A DNA stretch of 64,000 bases from Streptomyces althioticus (GTDB lineage: Bacteria > Actinomycetota > Actinomycetes > Streptomycetales > Streptomycetaceae). Under the pieces are notes generated by a model. The model did no database searches. It was given only the letters and a program-made list of their open reading frames with translations, and had not been told where the DNA came from. Shown one piece after another: positions 14,685 to 24,089 of the stretch (positions are counted from its first letter, which is position 1; the number at the start of each line of letters is the position of its first letter). Position numbers and translations under genes: made by a program. The stretch lies in contig BMSW01000003.1 in the NCBI GenBank assembly GCA_014649355.1, forward strand, positions 434,001-498,000. Reading direction: 5' to 3'.

Positions 14685-17432
14685 GTGGCTTCCGCATCCG
14701 ATCGCAGCCCGATCATCATTGGCGGCCTTCCGAGTCAGGTTCCTGACTTCGACCCCGAGGAAACCCAGGAGTGGCTCGACTCCCTCGACGCCGCGGTCGA
14801 CGAGCGCGGCCGGGAGCGGGCCCGTTATCTGATGCTGCGGCTGATCGAGCGTGCCCGCGCCCGGCGCGTGGCCGTGCCCGAGATGCGCAGCACGGACTAC
14901 GTCAACACGATCCCCACCCGGGCCGAGCCGTTCTTCCCGGGCAACGAGGAGATCGAGCGCAAGATCCTGAACGCGACCCGCTGGAACGCCGCCGTGATGG
15001 TCTCGCGCGCCCAGCGCCCGGGCATCGGGGTGGGCGGCCACATCGCCACGTTCGCGTCGTCCGCGTCGCTGTACGACGTGGGCTTCAACCACTTCTTCCG
15101 CGGCAAGGACGAGGGCGACGGCGGCGACCAGGTCTTCTTCCAGGGGCACGCCTCGCCGGGCATCTACGCCCGCGCGTACCTGCTGGACCGGCTGAGCGAG
15201 CAGCATCTGGACGGCTTCCGCCAGGAGAAGTCGGCGGCGCCGTACGCGCTGTCGTCGTACCCGCATCCGCGGTCGATGCCGGACTTCTGGGAGTTCCCGA
15301 CGGTGTCGATGGGTCTCGGCCCGATCGGCGCGATCTACCAGGCGCGGATGAACCGCTACATGCACGCGCGGGGCATCGCGGACACCTCGAAGTCGCACGT
15401 GTGGGCGTTCCTCGGCGACGGCGAGATGGACGAGCCGGAGTCGCTGGGCCAGCTGAGCATCGCGGCGCGCGAGGGCCTGGACAACCTGACCTTCGTGGTC
15501 AACTGCAACCTGCAGCGGCTGGACGGCCCGGTGCGCGGCAACGGCAAGATCATCCAGGAGCTGGAGTCGGTCTTCCGCGGCGCCGGCTGGAACGTGATCA
15601 AGCTGATCTGGGACCGGACGTGGGACCCGCTGCTGGCCCAGGACCGTGACGGCGTGCTGGTCAACCGGATGAACACCACGCCGGACGGCCAGTTCCAGAC
15701 GTACGCCACGGAGTCCGGGGCGTACATCCGCGAGCACTTCTTCGGCGACGACCACCGGCTGCGCGCGATGGTCGAGGGCATGACCGACGACCAGATCCTG
15801 CACCTGGGGCGCGGCGGCCACGACCACCGGAAGATCTACGCGGCGTACAAGGCGGCGGTGGAGCACAAGGGCCAGCCCACGGTCATCCTGGCCAAGACGG
15901 TCAAGGGCTGGACGCTGGGCCCGAACTTCGAGGGCCGCAACGCCACGCACCAGATGAAGAAGCTGACGGTCGACGACCTGAAGCACTTCCGGGACCGGCT
16001 GCACCTGCCCATCCCGGACAAGGACCTGGAGTCGGGTCTGCCGCCCTACTACCACCCGGGTCCGGACTCCGAGGAGCTCCAGTACATGCACGACCGCCGC
16101 CGGTCCCTCGGCGGATACGTGCCGACCCGGGTGGTGCGGAGCAAGCCGCTGGCCCTGCCCGAGGACAAGACGTACGCGAGTGTGAAGAAGGGCTCGGGTC
16201 AGCAGTCCATCGCGACGACCATGGCCTTCGTGCGGCTCCTCAAGGACCTCATGCGGGACAAGGAGATCGGCCGCCGCTTCGTGCTGATCGCGCCGGACGA
16301 GTACCGCACGTTCGGCATGGACTCGTTCTTCCCGAGCGCGAAGATCTACAACCCGCTCGGCCAGCAGTACGAGGCGGTGGACCGGGAACTGCTCCTCGCC
16401 TACAAGGAGTCGCCGCAGGGGCAGATGCTGCACGACGGCATCTCCGAGGCGGGCTGCACGGCGTCGCTGATCGCGGCCGGCTCGGCGTACGCCACGCACG
16501 GCGAGCCGCTGATCCCGGTGTACGTCTTCTACTCGATGTTCGGTTTCCAGCGCACCGGTGACCAGTTCTGGCAGATGGCCGACCAGCTGGCACGCGGTTT
16601 CGTGCTCGGCGCGACCGCGGGCCGCACCACGCTGACCGGTGAGGGTCTCCAGCACGCCGACGGGCACTCGCAGCTGCTCGCCTCGACCAACCCGGCGTGC
16701 GTCGCGTACGACCCGGCGTTCGGGTTCGAGATCGCGCACATCGTGAAGGACGGGCTGCGCCGGATGTACGGCTCGTCGCGGGAGCACCCCCACGGCGAGG
16801 ACGTCTTCTACTACCTGACGGTCTACAACGAGCCCATCCAGCACCCGGCGGAGCCGGAGAACGTGGACGTGGAGGGCATCCTCAAGGGCCTGTACCGCTT
16901 CAGCGAGGGCACCTCGGGCTCGCTCCCGGCGCAGATCCTGGCGTCCGGTGTCGCGATGCCGTGGGCGGTCGAGGCGCAGAAGATCCTCGCCGAGGAGTGG
17001 AACGTCAAGGCGGACGTCTGGTCGGCGACCTCGTGGAACGAGCTGCGGCGCGACGCGGTGGAGTGCGAGGAGCACAACCTGCTGCACCCGGAGGAGGAGC
17101 AGCGCACCCCGTACGTGACGCGCAAGCTGGCGTCGGCGCAGGGGCCGGTGGTGGCGGTGTCCGACTGGATGCGGTCGGTGCCGGACCAGATCGCGCGCTG
17201 GGTGCCGGGGACGTACCAGTCGCTGGGCGCGGACGGGTTCGGCTTCGCGGACACGCGCGGTGCGGCGCGGCGCTTCTTCCACATCGACGCGCAGTCGATC
17301 GTGCTGGCGGTGCTGACGGAGCTGGCGCGTGAGGGACACCTGGACCGCTCGGTGCTGAAGCAGGCCCTCGACCGGTACCAGCTGCTGGACGTGGCGGCCG
17401 CGGACCCGGGCGCGGCGGGCGGCGACGCGTAG
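14685..17432 (+). CDS. aceE: Pyruvate dehydrogenase E1 component, homodimeric type
   Basis: This 915-residue enzyme is the full length of the homodimeric E1p family. The thiamine-diphosphate motif runs from [17 protein letters not shown] at about residue 242 to [17 protein letters not shown] at about 270. An early [44 protein letters not shown] with its catalytic His, and the transketolase pyrimidine-binding half ([37 protein letters not shown]) are all present. It decarboxylates pyruvate and transfers the acetyl group to the lipoyl domain of E2 in the cytosolic complex, producing acetyl-CoA. It is monocistronic, with a GTG start and a strong hairpin 160 bases downstream. Homodimeric AceE is the usual actinobacterial type. 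Confidence 0.98.
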   Translation: MASASDRSPIIIGGLPSQVPDFDPEETQEWLDSLDAAVDERGRERARYLMLRLIERARARRVAVPEMRSTDYVNTIPTRAEPFFPGNEEIERKILNATRWNAAVMVSRAQRPGIGVGGHIATFASSASLYDVGFNHFFRGKDEGDGGDQVFFQGHASPGIYARAYLLDRLSEQHLDGFRQEKSAAPYALSSYPHPRSMPDFWEFPTVSMGLGPIGAIYQARMNRYMHARGIADTSKSHVWAFLGDGEMDEPESLGQLSIAAREGLDNLTFVVNCNLQRLDGPVRGNGKIIQELESVFRGAGWNVIKLIWDRTWDPLLAQDRDGVLVNRMNTTPDGQFQTYATESGAYIREHFFGDDHRLRAMVEGMTDDQILHLGRGGHDHRKIYAAYKAAVEHKGQPTVILAKTVKGWTLGPNFEGRNATHQMKKLTVDDLKHFRDRLHLPIPDKDLESGLPPYYHPGPDSEELQYMHDRRRSLGGYVPTRVVRSKPLALPEDKTYASVKKGSGQQSIATTMAFVRLLKDLMRDKEIGRRFVLIAPDEYRTFGMDSFFPSAKIYNPLGQQYEAVDRELLLAYKESPQGQMLHDGISEAGCTASLIAAGSAYATHGEPLIPVYVFYSMFGFQRTGDQFWQMADQLARGFVLGATAGRTTLTGEGLQHADGHSQLLASTNPACVAYDPAFGFEIAHIVKDGLRRMYGSSREHPHGEDVFYYLTVYNEPIQHPAEPENVDVEGILKGLYRFSEGTSGSLPAQILASGVAMPWAVEAQKILAEEWNVKADVWSATSWNELRRDAVECEEHNLLHPEEEQRTPYVTRKLASAQGPVVAVSDWMRSVPDQIARWVPGTYQSLGADGFGFADTRGAARRFFHIDAQSIVLAVLTELAREGHLDRSVLKQALDRYQLLDVAAADPGAAGGDA

Positions 17433-17495
17433 CGCCTCCGGCGGGGCGCGGGGGAAGCCACCTGGGGTGGCGGGGCGGCCGCGGGTGCGTTCGGG

Positions 17496-17560
17496 CCGTT
17501 CGCGCAGTTCCCCGCGCCCCTGGGGCCTGTTCCACCGCCGCCCCCTGAGGCGCGGGGAAC
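17496..17560. repeat. Dispersed GC-rich repeat copy with inverted partner, downstream of aceE
   Basis: The stretch carries CGCGCAGTTCCCCGCGCCCC, shared with copies at 6.7 kb and 42.3 kb. GTTCCCCGCGCC at 17507-17518 pairs perfectly with GGCGCGGGGAAC at 17549-17560 (12 bp, 30-base loop). It resembles a REP/MITE-like intergenic element and may help stabilise or terminate the aceE transcript. Confidence 0.7.
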
Positions 17561-17590
17561 GTCGTCGCATGCCCCGTGGGGCGGAGCCGC

Positions 17591-17638
17591 GGCATCGAGG
17601 GGGCCTCCGGCTGACCAGCCGGAGGCCCCCTCGATGCC
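17591..17638. terminator. Bidirectional 22-bp perfect hairpin between aceE and the convergent small gene
   Basis: The arm starting GGCATCGAGGGGGCCTCC is matched without mismatch by its complement ending CCCCCTCGATGCC, around a GACC loop (22 bp stem). It lies between convergent genes and is the strongest terminator-like structure in the window. Confidence 0.92.
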
Positions 17639-17651
17639 GGTGTCGACCGGG

Positions 17652-17960
17652 TCAGAGCATGCCGGTCCCCATGGCGCCCGCCCCGGCCAGCCAGATGACG
17701 GCCAGGAGCGTGTCGATGGCGCCGAGGACCAGGGCGATCAGGGCCGGCACCGAGCGGGAACCCGCCCAGCTGCGACCCATGGCCAGCCAGCCGCACACCA
17801 TCGCCACCGGGCCGAGAACGATGCCCAGGACGAAGAAACCGGCGACGGCGCAGATGGCTCCGATGATCCCGAGCGTCGCGCGATCCGGCCCGGACCGTGA
17901 CCACGTCCGGCCACTGGTGCGGGGGTGCCTGCGCGTTCCTTGTCCGAAGCTCGCCATCAT
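17652..17960 (-). CDS. Small two-TM DUF4190-like membrane protein
   Basis: This 102-residue protein has a basic Ser/Arg-rich N-terminus of about 28 residues, then two TM helices (LGIIGAICAVAGFFVLGIVLG and ALIALVLGAIDTLLAVIWLAG) joined by a short loop with GWLAMGRSWAG. This layout is typical of small actinobacterial DUF4190 proteins, whose function is unknown. Two adjacent ATGs are possible; the first has GGGAG five bases upstream, the second the better spacing. It is downstream of the MFS gene on the same strand but a hairpin separates them, so it probably has its own promoter in the 134-base gap. Confidence 0.7.
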   Translation of the reverse strand: MMASFGQGTRRHPRTSGRTWSRSGPDRATLGIIGAICAVAGFFVLGIVLGPVAMVCGWLAMGRSWAGSRSVPALIALVLGAIDTLLAVIWLAGAGAMGTGML

Positions 17961-18036
17961 CAACTCCCTGATGGGTTGGTTGACACGGCGGGTACCCCCG
18001 CTCCCGTCCTGAATTCCCCTTGTGTGTACGGCGGAT

Positions 18037-18083
18037 GACCGCCGGGCTGCGCCGCACCCCTCCGGCGGCGCACCCCGGCGGTC
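18037..18083 (-). terminator. Nested hairpin after the MFS exporter gene
   Basis: GACCGCCGGG pairs with CCCGGCGGTC, and inside it TGCGCCGC pairs with GCGGCGCA, giving a nearly continuous stem of 18 bp. It begins 11 bases after the exporter stop codon. Confidence 0.85.
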
Positions 18084-18094
18084 CTGACGTGGCG

Positions 18095-19714
18095 TCAGAT
18101 GTGGCCGACGCCCGCGCCCGCCTCCGCGTTCTCGCCGCGCTTGGTGAGCAGCGCGACCAGGACCGCGGCCGCCGCGACCCCGGCGGCGACCAGCGACGCC
18201 AGGCTCATGCCGGAGATGAAGGTGTCGTGGGCGACGTCCGTGATCTCCGCGGCGATCGCCTCGGGGGTGCCCTTGGGCACCGGCGGCACACCGACCTGGA
18301 CCGCCTCGGAGGCCTGGCCGGCCTGTTCGGGCGTCAGCGGCGGGAGGCCCGCCTTCTCCCAGTTGCCCGGCAGGTCGCCGTCCACCTTGGAGGCCATCAC
18401 GGCGCCCAGCACGGCGGTGCCGAGGCTGCCGCCGACCTGCATGGCGGACTGCTGCAGACCGCCGGCCACGCCGGACAGCTCCAGCGGCGCGTTGCCCACG
18501 ATGACCTCGGTGGCGCCGACCATGACGGGGGCGAGACCGAGCCCGAGCAGCGCGAACCAGACCGACATGGCGAGGCTGCCGGTGCTCTTCTCCAGCGTGG
18601 AGATGCCGTACATGGCGAGCGCGGTGCAGGCCATGCCGCCCGCGAGCGGGATCCGCGGGCCGACCTTGGTGATCATCACGCCCGCGAGCGGGGAGCCGAC
18701 GATCATCATGCCGGTGAGCGGCAGCAGGTGCAGACCGGCGTCGACCGGGCTGAGGCCGTGCACGTTCTGCAGGTAGAAGGTGACGAAGAACAGGCCGCCC
18801 ATGAACGCGATGGCCATGAGGACCATCAGCACCACACCCGCGGACAGCGGGACGGAGCGGAAGAGGGCCAGCGGGATCAGAGGCTCCTTCACCTTCGTCT
18901 CCCAGAAGGCGAAGACGAGGAATCCGGCCACGGAGGCGCCGATGAACGCCCAGGTCCTGCCGTCGCCCCAGCCCCACTCGGGCGCCTTGATGAGCGCCCA
19001 CACCAGGCAGAACATCGCGCCGGACAGCAGCGCGATGCCGGGGATGTCGAAGGAGCGCGGCGCGTTCTCCGCGCGGTGGTCGAGCAGGATCCACACGCCG
19101 AGCGCGACGGCGAGGACGCCGACCGGCACGTTGATGAAGAACACCGACTGCCAGTTGACGTGCTCGACGAGGACGCCGCCGAGGATCGGGCCGCCGGCGG
19201 TCGAGGCGCCGATGACCATGCCCCAGATGCCGATGGCCATGTTGAGCTTCTCGGCGGGGAACGTGGCGCGCAGCAGGCCGAGCGCGGCCGGCATCAGCAG
19301 CGCGCCGAACAGGCCCTGGAGCACGCGGAAGACGATGACGAGCGTGATGCTGTCGGACAGGCCGATGGCCCCGGACGCGGCGGCGAAGCCGACCACGCCG
19401 ATGAGGAAGGTCTGCCGGTGGCCGAAGCGGTCACCGAGCTTGCCCGCGGTGATCAGGGACACCGCGAGGGCGAGGAAGTACGCGTTGGTGATCCACTGGA
19501 CGTCGGCCAGGGTGGCGCCCAGGTCGCTGGCGATGGCCGGGTTGGCGATGGCCACGATGGTGCCGTCCAGGGCCACCATCATGACGCCCACGGCGACGGT
19601 GAACAGCGTGAACCAGGGGTGCCCGCGCAGCCCCTTGCCGGGCGTCGCCTCCGACGGGCCGGCCGGAGGGCCGTCCCCCTGTCCCGCCTTGTCGAGGGTG
19701 GTCTGACTAGTCAT
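18095..19714 (-). CDS. MFS multidrug exporter, DHA2 (EmrB/QacA, 14-TM) family
   Basis: This 539-residue exporter has 14 predicted TM helices. It shows motif A (GKLGDRFGHRQTF, after the second helix), the DHA2 motif LDGTIVAIANPAIASDLG in TM1, and the antiporter motif C region GIWGMVIGASTAGGPILGG. Such proteins export drugs or endogenous metabolites by proton antiport. It is divergent from a TetR gene, and a perfect palindrome sits exactly in the 18-bp spacer of its own promoter, so it is almost certainly repressed by that TetR until a ligand binds. The predicted transcription start is at or next to the ATG, so the mRNA may be leaderless. The substrate is unknown. Confidence 0.93.
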   Translation of the reverse strand: MTSQTTLDKAGQGDGPPAGPSEATPGKGLRGHPWFTLFTVAVGVMMVALDGTIVAIANPAIASDLGATLADVQWITNAYFLALAVSLITAGKLGDRFGHRQTFLIGVVGFAAASGAIGLSDSITLVIVFRVLQGLFGALLMPAALGLLRATFPAEKLNMAIGIWGMVIGASTAGGPILGGVLVEHVNWQSVFFINVPVGVLAVALGVWILLDHRAENAPRSFDIPGIALLSGAMFCLVWALIKAPEWGWGDGRTWAFIGASVAGFLVFAFWETKVKEPLIPLALFRSVPLSAGVVLMVLMAIAFMGGLFFVTFYLQNVHGLSPVDAGLHLLPLTGMMIVGSPLAGVMITKVGPRIPLAGGMACTALAMYGISTLEKSTGSLAMSVWFALLGLGLAPVMVGATEVIVGNAPLELSGVAGGLQQSAMQVGGSLGTAVLGAVMASKVDGDLPGNWEKAGLPPLTPEQAGQASEAVQVGVPPVPKGTPEAIAAEITDVAHDTFISGMSLASLVAAGVAAAAVLVALLTKRGENAEAGAGVGHI

Positions 19715-19721
19715 ACATTCG

Positions 19722-19777
19722 AGGCTAGTGTCAGCCGCTGACACTTGACAATTCATTTCACCAGTCAGTGACTGACA
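19722..19777. promoter_or_regulatory. Divergent promoter with two TetR operators
   Basis: On the minus strand TTGTCA (19746-19751) and TAGCCT (19722-19727) form a promoter with an 18-bp spacer for the exporter. The palindrome TGTCAGCCGCTGACA (19729-19743) fills that spacer. A second palindrome, GTCAGTGACTGAC (19764-19776), shares the consensus and is centred 34 bp away, just upstream of the tetR leader. TTGACA at 19745-19750 could be the tetR -35. Confidence 0.88.
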
Positions 19778-19825
19778 GGACATGCGCCCCTCGCCCGGTC
19801 CGGGCGAACGGTTCAAGGAGGAGCC

Positions 19826-20515
19826 ATGGACACGGTCGGGACCGTCGCGGGCGCTCCCCCGCAGCCGGGGCTGCGCGAACGGAAGAAGCAGCGCACCCGG
19901 GACGCCCTGGTCCGGGCCGCGCTGGAGCTCATCGCCACGCGCGGCTACGACGGCACGACGGTCGACGACATCGCCGCGGCCGTGGACGTCTCCCAGCGCA
20001 CCTTCTTCCGCTACTTCGCCAGCAAGGAAGAGGTGGCGCTGTTCGTCCCCCGCCTGGCGGAGCAGCGCATCGCCGAGGCCGTACGGGCCCGCCCGCGCGA
20101 CGAGGCGCCGCTGGAGACGCTGCGCCGGGCCGTGCTGGACAGCTGGGACGCCATCAACGAGGCCGTGGGCGAGCTCGTCCCGGTGGAGCTGCACATGCGC
20201 GTCTACCGCGTCATCGAGTCCACGCCCGCGCTGCTCGCCGCCCACCTGCGCCGGGCGGCGGAGCTGGAGGAGGAGCTGGCGGGCGTCATCGCCGAGCGCG
20301 AGGGGCTGGACGTCGACACCGATCCCCGGCCGCGCATCCTGGTGGCCGCGTTCGGCGGGGTGATCCGGGTGGCCGAACGCCGGTGGACCGAGGGGGACGA
20401 CCTGAGCACCGAGGCGCTGCGGGAGCTGATGCGGACGTGCCTGGACCATGTCGGACCGGCCCTCGCCACGAACTGGCGTACGACCGCATCCCTGAATCGG
20501 CACAGCGAAACGTGA
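19826..20515 (+). CDS. TetR-family repressor of the adjacent MFS exporter
   Basis: This 229-residue regulator has a TetR N-terminal helix-turn-helix at about residues 18-65 (RERKKQRTRDALVRAALELI, then DDIAAAVDVSQRTFFRYFASKEE) and a variable ligand-binding helical domain. AAGGAGGAG precedes the ATG. It is divergent from the exporter with two matching palindromes between them, the standard arrangement of a TetR regulator controlling both itself and an efflux gene. The C-terminal region looks like the MftR/SCO-type C-terminal domains seen in antibiotic-related TetR proteins, but the ligand cannot be predicted. Confidence 0.92.
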   Translation: MDTVGTVAGAPPQPGLRERKKQRTRDALVRAALELIATRGYDGTTVDDIAAAVDVSQRTFFRYFASKEEVALFVPRLAEQRIAEAVRARPRDEAPLETLRRAVLDSWDAINEAVGELVPVELHMRVYRVIESTPALLAAHLRRAAELEEELAGVIAEREGLDVDTDPRPRILVAAFGGVIRVAERRWTEGDDLSTEALRELMRTCLDHVGPALATNWRTTASLNRHSET

Positions 20516-20569
20516 TCCCGGTCACTGGATTCCCGCGAGACACTCTCGTTCTCCTAGTGTGTCCTCCCA

Positions 20570-21787
20570 GTGACTTCCTTCGACACCTCCCCCCAGCTGA
20601 ACGTGTGGCGGGCGCTCCTGGCGCTCGCCGTGGTCTTCGTGATGCTGGCGACCACCGGCTGGACGGCACTGCGTCACCAGCGCCACCCCGCTCCCCTGCA
20701 GGCGTCGCTCGCCGCGTGGGAGGACGGGCGGGTGGCCGGGAAGCGGCTGCCCGACCCGCAGTCGCAGCCGACGCGACTGGCCCGGTTCTTCGCCTCCCTC
20801 ACCGACGCGCAGCGGCTCCGGCTCGCCGAGCGCTATCCGCTGGCCGTCGGCAACATGAACGGCGCGCCGGTCGAACTGCGCTACCGCGCCAACCGCATCG
20901 CGCTGGCCGAGGCCCGCGAGACCGAGCTGAGCCGGGTGCACGACACGCGGCTCACACCCGAGGGCCAGCAGCAGGCCGCCCGCAGGATGGACCGCATCGA
21001 GGCGCTGATGCGTCCGGAGCGGCACATCCTCGCCTTCAACCCGGCGGGCGCCGGACGCGTCGCCGAGGTCTTCGGTGACCTGCGCCGCGCCGAGCGGGTG
21101 TCGGTGGTCGTCCCCGGCGTCGACACCGACCTGCTGACCTTCCAGCGCTCCGAGCGCCGGCACTCCGCCCCCGTGGGCATGGCCAGGTCGTTGTACAAGG
21201 CCCAGCGGCAGGCCGATCCCGCGACGCGCACGGCCGTGGTCGCCTGGGCCGACTACACCGCGCCCAGCGGGCTCGGCATGGACGCGGCCACGGCGATGCG
21301 CGCGGAGGACGGAGCGGACCGGCTGGACGCGATGGTGCGGGGGCTGCCCGGCCTCACCCCGGTCTCGCTGTTCTGCCACAGCTACGGCTCGGTGGTGTGC
21401 GGACTGGCCGCGCGGGACCTGCCGGAGCGGGTGTCCGACATCGCCGTGGCCGGCAGCCCGGGCATGCGCGTGGACCACGTCTCCCAGCTGCGCACCACCG
21501 CGCGGGTGTGGGCGATGCGGGACGCCGACGACTGGATCCAGGACGTGCCCCACCTGGAGCTCGGCGGACTGGGCCACGGGGCCGACCCGATGGCCGACGG
21601 GTTCGGCGCGCGCGTGCTGTCGGCCCGTGACGCCAAGGGGCACGCCGGGTACTTCGTGCCCGGCACGGACAGCCTGCGGAATCTCGCGGGGATCGGGGTT
21701 GGCGCATACACGGCGGTGTCGTGTGCGCACCGGAACGGGGCCTGCCTGGCGGGTTTGTCCGGTACGACCCCTACCGGACGCGCGTAG
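20570..21787 (+). CDS. Membrane-anchored alpha/beta hydrolase (DUF1023-type)
   Basis: This 405-residue protein has a TM or signal-anchor helix at about 14-33 (ALLALAVVFVMLATTGWTAL), a helical region, then an alpha/beta-hydrolase core. The nucleophile motif is LFCHSYGSVVCG with Ser in HSYGS, followed by GSPGMRVDHVSQL and DDWIQDVPHL carrying the likely Asp; GHAGYFVPGTDSLRNLA carries the likely His. VSVVVPGVDTDL is the strand before the active site. This combination is typical of the actinobacterial DUF1023 family of surface hydrolases, of unknown substrate. The GTG start is 54 bases after tetR on the same strand. A role in exported metabolite processing is possible but not shown. Confidence 0.85.
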   Translation: MTSFDTSPQLNVWRALLALAVVFVMLATTGWTALRHQRHPAPLQASLAAWEDGRVAGKRLPDPQSQPTRLARFFASLTDAQRLRLAERYPLAVGNMNGAPVELRYRANRIALAEARETELSRVHDTRLTPEGQQQAARRMDRIEALMRPERHILAFNPAGAGRVAEVFGDLRRAERVSVVVPGVDTDLLTFQRSERRHSAPVGMARSLYKAQRQADPATRTAVVAWADYTAPSGLGMDAATAMRAEDGADRLDAMVRGLPGLTPVSLFCHSYGSVVCGLAARDLPERVSDIAVAGSPGMRVDHVSQLRTTARVWAMRDADDWIQDVPHLELGGLGHGADPMADGFGARVLSARDAKGHAGYFVPGTDSLRNLAGIGVGAYTAVSCAHRNGACLAGLSGTTPTGRA

Positions 21788-21853
21788 AAGCGGAGATACT
21801 GCGGTATGCGTGGGGAGGGGACGGAGAAGCTCGTGCCGCATACGATGAGCCGC

Positions 21854-22729
21854 ATGGGTGACGTACTGGCCGGATTTCATGCCGCCTGGGAGTTCGAGTC
21901 CGACTCCGTGCTCATCCGTTACGTACGAGGGATTCGAACACCCAAGCTGTTCCAGGCGCTCGGCGAGCGGCGCGTGCCGCTGGAGGCGATCGAGGGCGTG
22001 ACCCTCACACCCGGCAAGCGCGGGAGCGTGGTCCTGCGGCTGGAGACCCGCCCGGGAGCCGACCCGCTGATGGAGGCGGCCGCCGGGCAGCTGAAGGAGA
22101 GCAGCGACCCCTACCGGCTGGTGCTGCCCGCCGAGCGGGAGACGCTCGCCGAGTACTACGCCGACGAACTGCGCGCGCAGCTCACCGAGTCGGGCCCCGC
22201 CGAACGTCACCTGGTGGCCGCGCCCGAGCCGCCGCTTCAGTTCAAGGCGTACGACGGCAAGGCGACGTTCGACGGCACGTCGGTGGCGTTCCGCTGGTTC
22301 TGGACCGGGGCGTCCTCGGCGAAGTGGAAGGCCGGCGACCAGCGTTTCCCCGTCTCCGAGCTGAGCGGGGTGGAGTGGCGTTCGCCCGAGGTGTTCGAGG
22401 GTCATCTGCGGCTGCTGCGCCGGGACACGACGGTGCCGGCCCCGGCGCAGGCCGACCAGGACCCCGCCGCGGTGGTGTTCGGGCTCGGGTACGGGCCGGT
22501 GCACGAGTCGCTGCCGTTCGCGGCGGCGGTGCTGGCCGCGGTGCGGGACTGTGCGGCGGTGCCGGCGATACCGTCGCCCGCGGCGGCCGCCGGGGGTGTG
22601 CCGTCCGCCCGGCGCGATCCCGCGGACATCGCCGAGCGGATCCGGCACCTCGGGGAGCTGCACCAGGCCGGGCTGGTGACGGACGAGGAGTTCTCGTCGA
22701 AGAAGGCGGAGTTGCTCGCGGAGCTGTGA
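21854..22729 (+). CDS. DUF4429 protein with C-terminal SHOCT motif
   Basis: This 291-residue soluble protein has two DUF4429 repeats: WEFESDSVLIRYVRGIRTPKL at the N-terminus and VAFRWFWTGASSAKWKAGDQ near the middle. It ends with a SHOCT segment (DIAERIRHLGELHQAGLVTDEEFSSKKAELLAEL), a short helical pair often found at protein ends and thought to mediate oligomerisation. No catalytic residues are evident. The ATG giving MGDVLAGFHAAWEFES was chosen; an in-frame ATG nine bases upstream is equally possible. It is convergent with the next gene. Confidence 0.83.
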   Translation: MGDVLAGFHAAWEFESDSVLIRYVRGIRTPKLFQALGERRVPLEAIEGVTLTPGKRGSVVLRLETRPGADPLMEAAAGQLKESSDPYRLVLPAERETLAEYYADELRAQLTESGPAERHLVAAPEPPLQFKAYDGKATFDGTSVAFRWFWTGASSAKWKAGDQRFPVSELSGVEWRSPEVFEGHLRLLRRDTTVPAPAQADQDPAAVVFGLGYGPVHESLPFAAAVLAAVRDCAAVPAIPSPAAAAGGVPSARRDPADIAERIRHLGELHQAGLVTDEEFSSKKAELLAEL

Positions 22730-22783
22730 AGACTCCCGCGGGTCCGCCGTGGCTCGTCGCGCGCCCCCGCACCCTCGGGAGAG

Positions 22784-23983
22784 CTACGCGTCCATCGTCG
22801 CGTGGGGTGTGTTGGCCGGGGTTTCGCTCAGGCGGAAGCGGAACATCTCCTTGGCGATGCCGTGCGTGGCGGCGAGTTGCTCCAGGCTGTCGGCCAGCTG
22901 GTCCAGCGCGGTCTCGCGCGGCTCCACCTCGTCGGTGAGGCGCGTCTTCTGATCCCGGTCGACGGCCGTCTGCCGGTCGCGCCACGCCTGGTCGCCGGGA
23001 ACCGCGGGAAGGGCCGCGAAGTCCTCGTCGCTGCGCACCTGGTACATGTCGACGGGCTCCAGGTCGTGCACCCCGCGGTCCGGGTCCCGCACCGGCCGGT
23101 ACACGACGACGTTCATGCCCTCGACGCCCCGGCCGATCCGTTGCCTCAGCTCCGGCCACTCGATGGTGGCCAGCACGCTGGTGTCGTCGCGGCCCTCGAG
23201 GACGTGCGCGTCGACCCAGCCCTCCAATCCGCGCGAGTAGGTCTGCGACAGCTGCTTCCACAGGGCCTGCAGGGTCGGGGAGGCCGACCAGTTGGGCAGT
23301 CCGAAGAGGAGGCCGTTGAAGAGGTAGCCCTGGACCGAACTCTCCAGCACGACCGCCCGTCCCACCTGGGCCCGTTCGATGGGTTCGGCGGCGCCGAGCT
23401 TCGACCAGACCGAACCGTGCGACGCCGCCTCCTGCGCGCGGGCGGCGAGGGATTCGTAGAAACCCTCGTTGCGCTGGTTCCTGACGTACCACCGGTACTG
23501 CAGCCGGTGGCCCAGCACGTGGGGGTGCTGCAGCCCGGTGATGATCGCGTCGACGACTCCGTGGTCGACCTCGGTGGTCCTCGTCTCCCCGCCCGCGGCA
23601 CGCCGCACGTCCGCGTGGACGGCCTCCAGGAAGGCGGCGACCGCCTTACGGAAGCCGGGATTCCGGGAGAGCGCGTGGACCTCGTTGACGCGGTCCCACA
23701 GGACCTTCTTCTCCATGTCGAACGTGACCTCCGCCCGGAGGGCCGGCGAGTCGACCGAGTCCGTCGAGTCCGACCGCCTGGGCGCGCGCTGCACGGGTGC
23801 GTCGCCCGGGCCCCGCAGGGTGCGGGCGACGGCCGCGTTGCCCGCGGTCCGCTGGGGTGCGGCGATCGTCCGCGCGTCGGCCGGACCCGTCGTCTCCGTC
23901 CGTGGCGGGGCGACGGCGCGTGGCGTGGAGGCGGACCGTCTGTGCCGGTGGGAGCGGCTTCCCACGTCGGCGTGCAGGCGCAT
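22784..23983 (-). CDS. Unknown 399-residue protein with eCIS-cargo-like N-terminus
   Basis: Residues 1-43 are basic and low-complexity. Residues 44-66 then read QRTAGNAAVARTL followed by GDAPVQR. This resembles the QRxAGNxAVxxxLxR leader common at the N-termini of Streptomyces proteins linked to extracellular contractile injection systems (DUF4157-type and cargo proteins). The remaining 330 residues are a soluble mixed helical domain with DRVNEVHALSRNPGFRKAV, YLFNGLLFGLPNWSASPTLQ and EGMNVVVYRPVRDPDRG, which I do not recognise. There is no signal peptide. AAAGGA precedes the ATG. No sheath or baseplate genes are in the window, so the cargo idea rests on the N-terminal motif alone. Confidence 0.75.
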   Translation of the reverse strand: MRLHADVGSRSHRHRRSASTPRAVAPPRTETTGPADARTIAAPQRTAGNAAVARTLRGPGDAPVQRAPRRSDSTDSVDSPALRAEVTFDMEKKVLWDRVNEVHALSRNPGFRKAVAAFLEAVHADVRRAAGGETRTTEVDHGVVDAIITGLQHPHVLGHRLQYRWYVRNQRNEGFYESLAARAQEAASHGSVWSKLGAAEPIERAQVGRAVVLESSVQGYLFNGLLFGLPNWSASPTLQALWKQLSQTYSRGLEGWVDAHVLEGRDDTSVLATIEWPELRQRIGRGVEGMNVVVYRPVRDPDRGVHDLEPVDMYQVRSDEDFAALPAVPGDQAWRDRQTAVDRDQKTRLTDEVEPRETALDQLADSLEQLAATHGIAKEMFRFRLSETPANTPHATMDA

Positions 23984-24089
23984 GGGGTCCTTTCGGATGG
24001 TGGGCGGACTCGGTCCGGGTGCGCTCCGTGGGGCGTGTCGCGCGGTTCCCCCGCGTCCCTCGGAGGGTCGCGTCCGGGCGCCCTCCTTT

